From assembly GCA_003266105.1 (NCBI GenBank), contig MVAA01000090.1, positions 13,933 through 20,382 of the forward strand: a stretch of DNA of 6,450 nt. The letters run 5' to 3'. The notes below the pieces were generated by a model, which ran no database searches, was not told the origin of the DNA, and worked only from the letters and a program-made list of their open reading frames with translations. The DNA comes from Methanosphaera sp. rholeuAM6. Lineage in GTDB: Archaea; Methanobacteriota; Methanobacteria; Methanobacteriales; Methanobacteriaceae. Within the stretch, counting starts at the first letter, position 1. The number at the start of each line of letters is the position of its first letter. This document shows, piece by piece, positions 3,731 through 6,450 of the stretch. The translations under genes were made by a program, and so were the position numbers.

Positions 3731-6450
3731 AATCAGTCACTTTGATATACCTGTCAAAGGTAGTGCATTTCAATTTATTGTTTGCATAATATTCTACTTT
3801 TAAATTATATGTTCCGGCCACATTCGGTGCGGTATAATAATTGTATACTATTTTTGATGAAACTGTCATATTTCTAATGACCTTTCCGTTTAACTTATAC
3901 ACAAGATTGCCGTTTACGTTATTGCTGGTACGTATATAAGTTTTAAGCGACAATGTGGAACCCTTTTTGACACTGTCTGTTATTTTGCCTCCATATAATT
4001 TTACGAATGAATTTGCAATATCCTGACCGGTTAAATCATATTTATTATATACTATTTTTATGCCGTTGTTTTCCATTGCTTTTCTTGGAGTTGCCATTCC
4101 ACCCTTTTTAGAGTAGTTATCGTCCCATGCCTTTGGAAGATAGTAGTAATATTCCCCATCAGGATTATATATGTCTCCGGCACCATAGAACCATCCCATG
4201 ACAATATCGTTTCCCCTGTTTCTTACTGTTGTAAGCATGTTGTCGTTTCCTTTGAAATACTGTCTTATTACGTTTGCATCCACCCCATTACACAATATGA
4301 AACATATGCTGTTTCTTATCTTATTCTTGTACATGTAACGGGCTATTTCATAGGTTTCACCGGGACCGCTAGTGATACGTTTAACGTTGAATCCGTTTGC
4401 TTCAAGATTGACTGCTATGTTGTTCATTATTTTCATGTCGTTAGGACTGTAATTGGTATCACCAGTAGTTCTGTCCATTGCAAAGTAAACGTCCTTTTTA
4501 CTACTGGTTATTCCCGAATTGCTTATCAGATCCCCCGTTAATGTTACGAAAGTGTCCTGACTTGACTGAACCTGTCCTCTGCGAACATATATCAGCCTTG
4601 TATCGGATGCTATGAACTGGTTGTTAGAGTTATAATAGTCCACTTTAAATACCTGATAACCTATTTTTGAAGGGGTAACCGTAACAGATGACAGATTATT
4701 TTTGGTTGACTCCGTTCCGACATATTGGTTGTTGTAATAGAATCTGACTATTCCTGAATTTATCGTGCCCAGCTGACTGTTTTTAACCAATCCTCTGATT
4801 TTGGTTTTTGTTCCTATTTCTATTGCAGGATTATATATTAATCGTATGCTGTAATTATTGTCCGGATTTATTGTTAACATTATATTTTTAGATGACGTTA
4901 AATAATTGTTTGAAGTGTATTCAATATTCAGCATGTGAGAGCCAATGCCTAAACCATTTATTTTCAGATATGTGGTCTGTGATGTTACAATGGCTGATGC
5001 TTTTGATATGTTATTGTAATATGCGTTTAGTGTTCCGGACGTTATGCTGTTATTCAATGAATCCGTTACTGTAACAGGAATGTATACTTCCTGACTTATC
5101 TTTTTCTGCAAATCATCAACAAATATGTTGGATTCCACCTTATTGACTTGTAAAGTAGTGGTTTTTGTTGTGTTTAAATAGGAATCGGAATTGTATTTTA
5201 CTGTAATATCATGTGTTCCTCCACTTATACCTGTTAATGATATTCTGCTGTTTTGATTGTAATTGCCAGTGAATACTATGGCATTGTCCATTGTTACAGT
5301 TACAGTACCCGCATTTACCTCATTATTCTTTGAATCAACAATGTTATATGGCATTTCTATTCTCTCACCATAGTTATATGTGGCAGGATTAATGTTGATT
5401 GTTGCCGTTGACAAAACTTTTACGTTTATCGTGGCAGTGCTCTTGTTATATATGTTGCTGTAGTATTCCAATCGTACACTGTATGTTCCGCTTGTCAGCG
5501 TTTCCAAATTAAATCTCGTTTCACTATTGGACAATTGCTGCGTTTTAAAGAAGTTGTTATTAATATATAATGTAACATTTCCATCAACGACACTTAAATC
5601 ATCGGTTGTTTTAACGATTACCGGAACAACTGTTGAATTTGCTGTGGAAGTAAAGGAATTTGCAATTATTTTAGTGTTTTGTCTTTGTTTTTTACTTATC
5701 ACTATCTGTTCAACTGTATTGTTATTGAATCTTGAATTATTGAGAATTACACGTCCTGTAGAGAAAACTGCACTACCTGTAATGCTTGCCTTATTTGAAC
5801 TGAAAGTATTGTTTGTTAAGGTTAATTTACCTGTATTGCATATTCCAGCCCCTTTAGTTGCAGAGTTTAATGTGAAATGACTGTCTTTAACTGTCAGTTG
5901 AGACTGTCGGTTATATATTCCTGCCCCATTATCTGCTTCATTATCAGTGAATCTGGCATCGCTTATGCTGTTATGGTTACTGTTTGGACAGATGTAGATG
6001 GCCACATCAGTATTGTTTGTGAAATTTGAAGATTCAACACTTAGTTTATCCTTTGAATAAACAGCACTACCTGTTTTATCAGCGTTGTTTGACGTGAATA
6101 CTGTGTTTATAATGGTTAAATCCAACACATTGTAAATGCTGGCACCGTAGCGTGCAACATTCCTTTTAAAGAGTGAACCTTTAACAGTCAGCAAACCGGA
6201 ATTATAAATTGCACCATACTTTGTGGCACAATTCTCCTTAAACACGCTGTCAATAACAGCCAGTTCAGACTGTCTGTTATAAATTGATGCTCCATTAATT
6301 GCCTCGTTGGAAGCAAAGAAAGCATCACTTATACTGTTGTAGTTAGTGTTTGGACAGATATACACTGCAGCATTGCTGTTTTTAGTAAAGTTTGAGTCTT
6401 CAACTGCCAGTTTGCCCTTAGAATAAACTGCACTTCCAGCCTTGGATGCA
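3729..6450 (-). CDS. Adhesin-like surface protein, C-terminal part (beta-helix, Ig-like repeats); 5' end outside window
   Basis: The reading frame stays open to the right edge, so 906 residues of a larger protein are seen and the true start and signal peptide are missing. Residues are numbered from the edge. About 1-248 form a parallel beta-helix: F-x-x-N rungs ending in G-A-x-I-Y-N recur every 24-25 residues. Ig-like repeats follow at about 274-345, 348-436, 437-528 and 530-624, with endings such as HDITVKYNSDSYL. About 625-823 is an unassigned alpha/beta-like module (VYFAMDRTTGD, GFNVKRITSGPGE, ICFILCNGVDANV). A last Ig-like domain occupies about 824-906. Asn, Ser, Thr and Tyr are abundant and N-x-S/T sequons are frequent, fitting an exported, glycosylated protein. 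No LPXTG-like motif, C-terminal membrane helix or pseudomurein-binding repeat is visible, so attachment may lie in the missing part. Proteins of this build are called adhesin-like proteins in Methanosphaera and Methanobrevibacter and are presumed to contact other cells or host surfaces; the ligand is unknown. Confidence 0.88.
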   Translation of the reverse strand, partial: ASKAGSAVYSKGKLAVEDSNFTKNSNAAVYICPNTNYNSISDAFFASNEAINGASIYNRQSELAVIDSVFKENCATKYGAIYNSGLLTVKGSLFKRNVARYGASIYNVLDLTIINTVFTSNNADKTGSAVYSKDKLSVESSNFTNNTDVAIYICPNSNHNSISDARFTDNEADNGAGIYNRQSQLTVKDSHFTLNSATKGAGICNTGKLTLTNNTFSSNKASITGSAVFSTGRVILNNSRFNNNTVEQIVISKKQRQNTKIIANSFTSTANSTVVPVIVKTTDDLSVVDGNVTLYINNNFFKTQQLSNSETRFNLETLTSGTYSVRLEYYSNIYNKSTATINVKVLSTATININPATYNYGERIEMPYNIVDSKNNEVNAGTVTVTMDNAIVFTGNYNQNSRISLTGISGGTHDITVKYNSDSYLNTTKTTTLQVNKVESNIFVDDLQKKISQEVYIPVTVTDSLNNSITSGTLNAYYNNISKASAIVTSQTTYLKINGLGIGSHMLNIEYTSNNYLTSSKNIMLTINPDNNYSIRLIYNPAIEIGTKTKIRGLVKNSQLGTINSGIVRFYYNNQYVGTESTKNNLSSVTVTPSKIGYQVFKVDYYNSNNQFIASDTRLIYVRRGQVQSSQDTFVTLTGDLISNSGITSSKKDVYFAMDRTTGDTNYSPNDMKIMNNIAVNLEANGFNVKRITSGPGETYEIARYMYKNKIRNSICFILCNGVDANVIRQYFKGNDNMLTTVRNRGNDIVMGWFYGAGDIYNPDGEYYYYLPKAWDDNYSKKGGMATPRKAMENNGIKIVYNKYDLTGQDIANSFVKLYGGKITDSVKKGSTLSLKTYIRTSNNVNGNLVYKLNGKVIRNMTVSSKIVYNYYTAPNVAGTYNLKVEYYANNKLKCTTFDRYIKVTD
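4578..5630 (-). repeat. Four diverged Ig-like repeats in the surface protein
   Basis: Approximate units are 5415-5630, 5142-5408, 4866-5141 and 4578-4862. Each is about 72-95 residues long and ends with a G-x-x-x-x-x-V-x-Y pair of strands followed by a short Asn/Ser/Thr-rich turn and a final strand (for example SVRLEYYSNIYNKSTATINV). They resemble the bacterial Ig-like Big_3_5 type as I know it, though no search was possible. They probably form a stalk. The repeats are too diverged at the DNA level to recombine readily, unlike the beta-helix duplication. Confidence 0.6.
5814..6449 (-). repeat. 366-bp duplication inside the beta-helix
   Basis: Two segments exactly 122 codons (366 bp) apart align without gaps. 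The best-preserved cores are 6180-6449 and 5814-6083, with 58 of 90 residues identical by hand count and 49 of the first 70. Shared landmarks are GSAVYSK, YICPN, NSISDA, NEA-xNGA and IYNRQS. The duplication covers five beta-helix rungs and keeps the rung phase, as expected for unequal recombination between in-frame repeats. Further copies may lie beyond the right edge. Confidence 0.85.

Noticed and set aside
5527..5880. A 117-codon plus-strand frame within the surface protein gene
   Set aside because: It is antisense to the beta-helix/Ig region, which has clear repeat periodicity in the minus frame. The apparent hydrophobic peptide is a by-product of Asn/Thr codons read backwards.
6363..6365. 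GTG as a possible start of the surface protein
   Set aside because: The frame continues open to the window edge, and the upstream residues (AGSAVYSKGKLAVEDSNFTK) match the second copy of the 122-residue repeat. This GTG is therefore an internal valine.
5142..6449. Regular repeats considered as a CRISPR array
   Set aside because: The repeats are in frame, diverged, protein-coding rungs and Ig-like domains, without identical short repeats or unique spacers.

Overview
The window reads as chromosome from an A+T-rich methanogenic archaeon of the order Methanobacteriales, most likely Methanosphaera or a close relative. The grounds are: an archaeal/eukaryotic-type eIF5A with a hypusination loop; the archaeal, exosome-associated form of DnaG; Shine-Dalgarno sites fitting a CACCUCC anti-SD; very A+T-rich spacers; and a large Asn/Thr/Ser-rich adhesin-like surface protein of the kind these gut methanogens carry in many copies. 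The genus is an inference; family and domain assignments rest on recognised motifs, since no search could be run.

Layout, left to right. Positions 1-428 show no convincing gene, only A+T-rich DNA with short palindromes and a T-tract that may end the eIF5A transcript. Positions 429-827 (minus) encode eIF5A. Positions 828-1281 are a divergent intergenic region. It contains a cluster of GTTCTA half-sites just upstream of eIF5A, an extensive hairpin next to a nine-base A/T tract near 1125-1167, and a probable promoter for the rightward genes. Positions 1282-2721 (plus) encode DnaG with an unusual charged linker containing an Asn/His cluster. After 25 bases comes a Xer-type tyrosine recombinase (2747-3697, plus) with all six catalytic positions present. 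A symmetrical A+T hairpin followed by T-tracts (3698-3730) separates it from the convergent surface protein gene (3729 to beyond 6450, minus), whose 5' end lies outside the window.

The first three genes are housekeeping functions: translation, RNA processing/replication, and probably chromosome dimer resolution. dnaG and xerA are spaced like an operon. The fourth gene is accessory surface material: a beta-helix of about 24.5-residue rungs containing a 366-bp duplication, then four Ig-like repeats, an unassigned alpha/beta-like module, and a last Ig-like domain. The items most worth following up are the hairpin/T9 element in the divergent spacer, the GTTCTA half-site cluster, the unassigned module of the surface protein, and the DnaG linker. 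I found no CRISPR array, insertion sequence, tRNA, rRNA or clear defence or mobile system.
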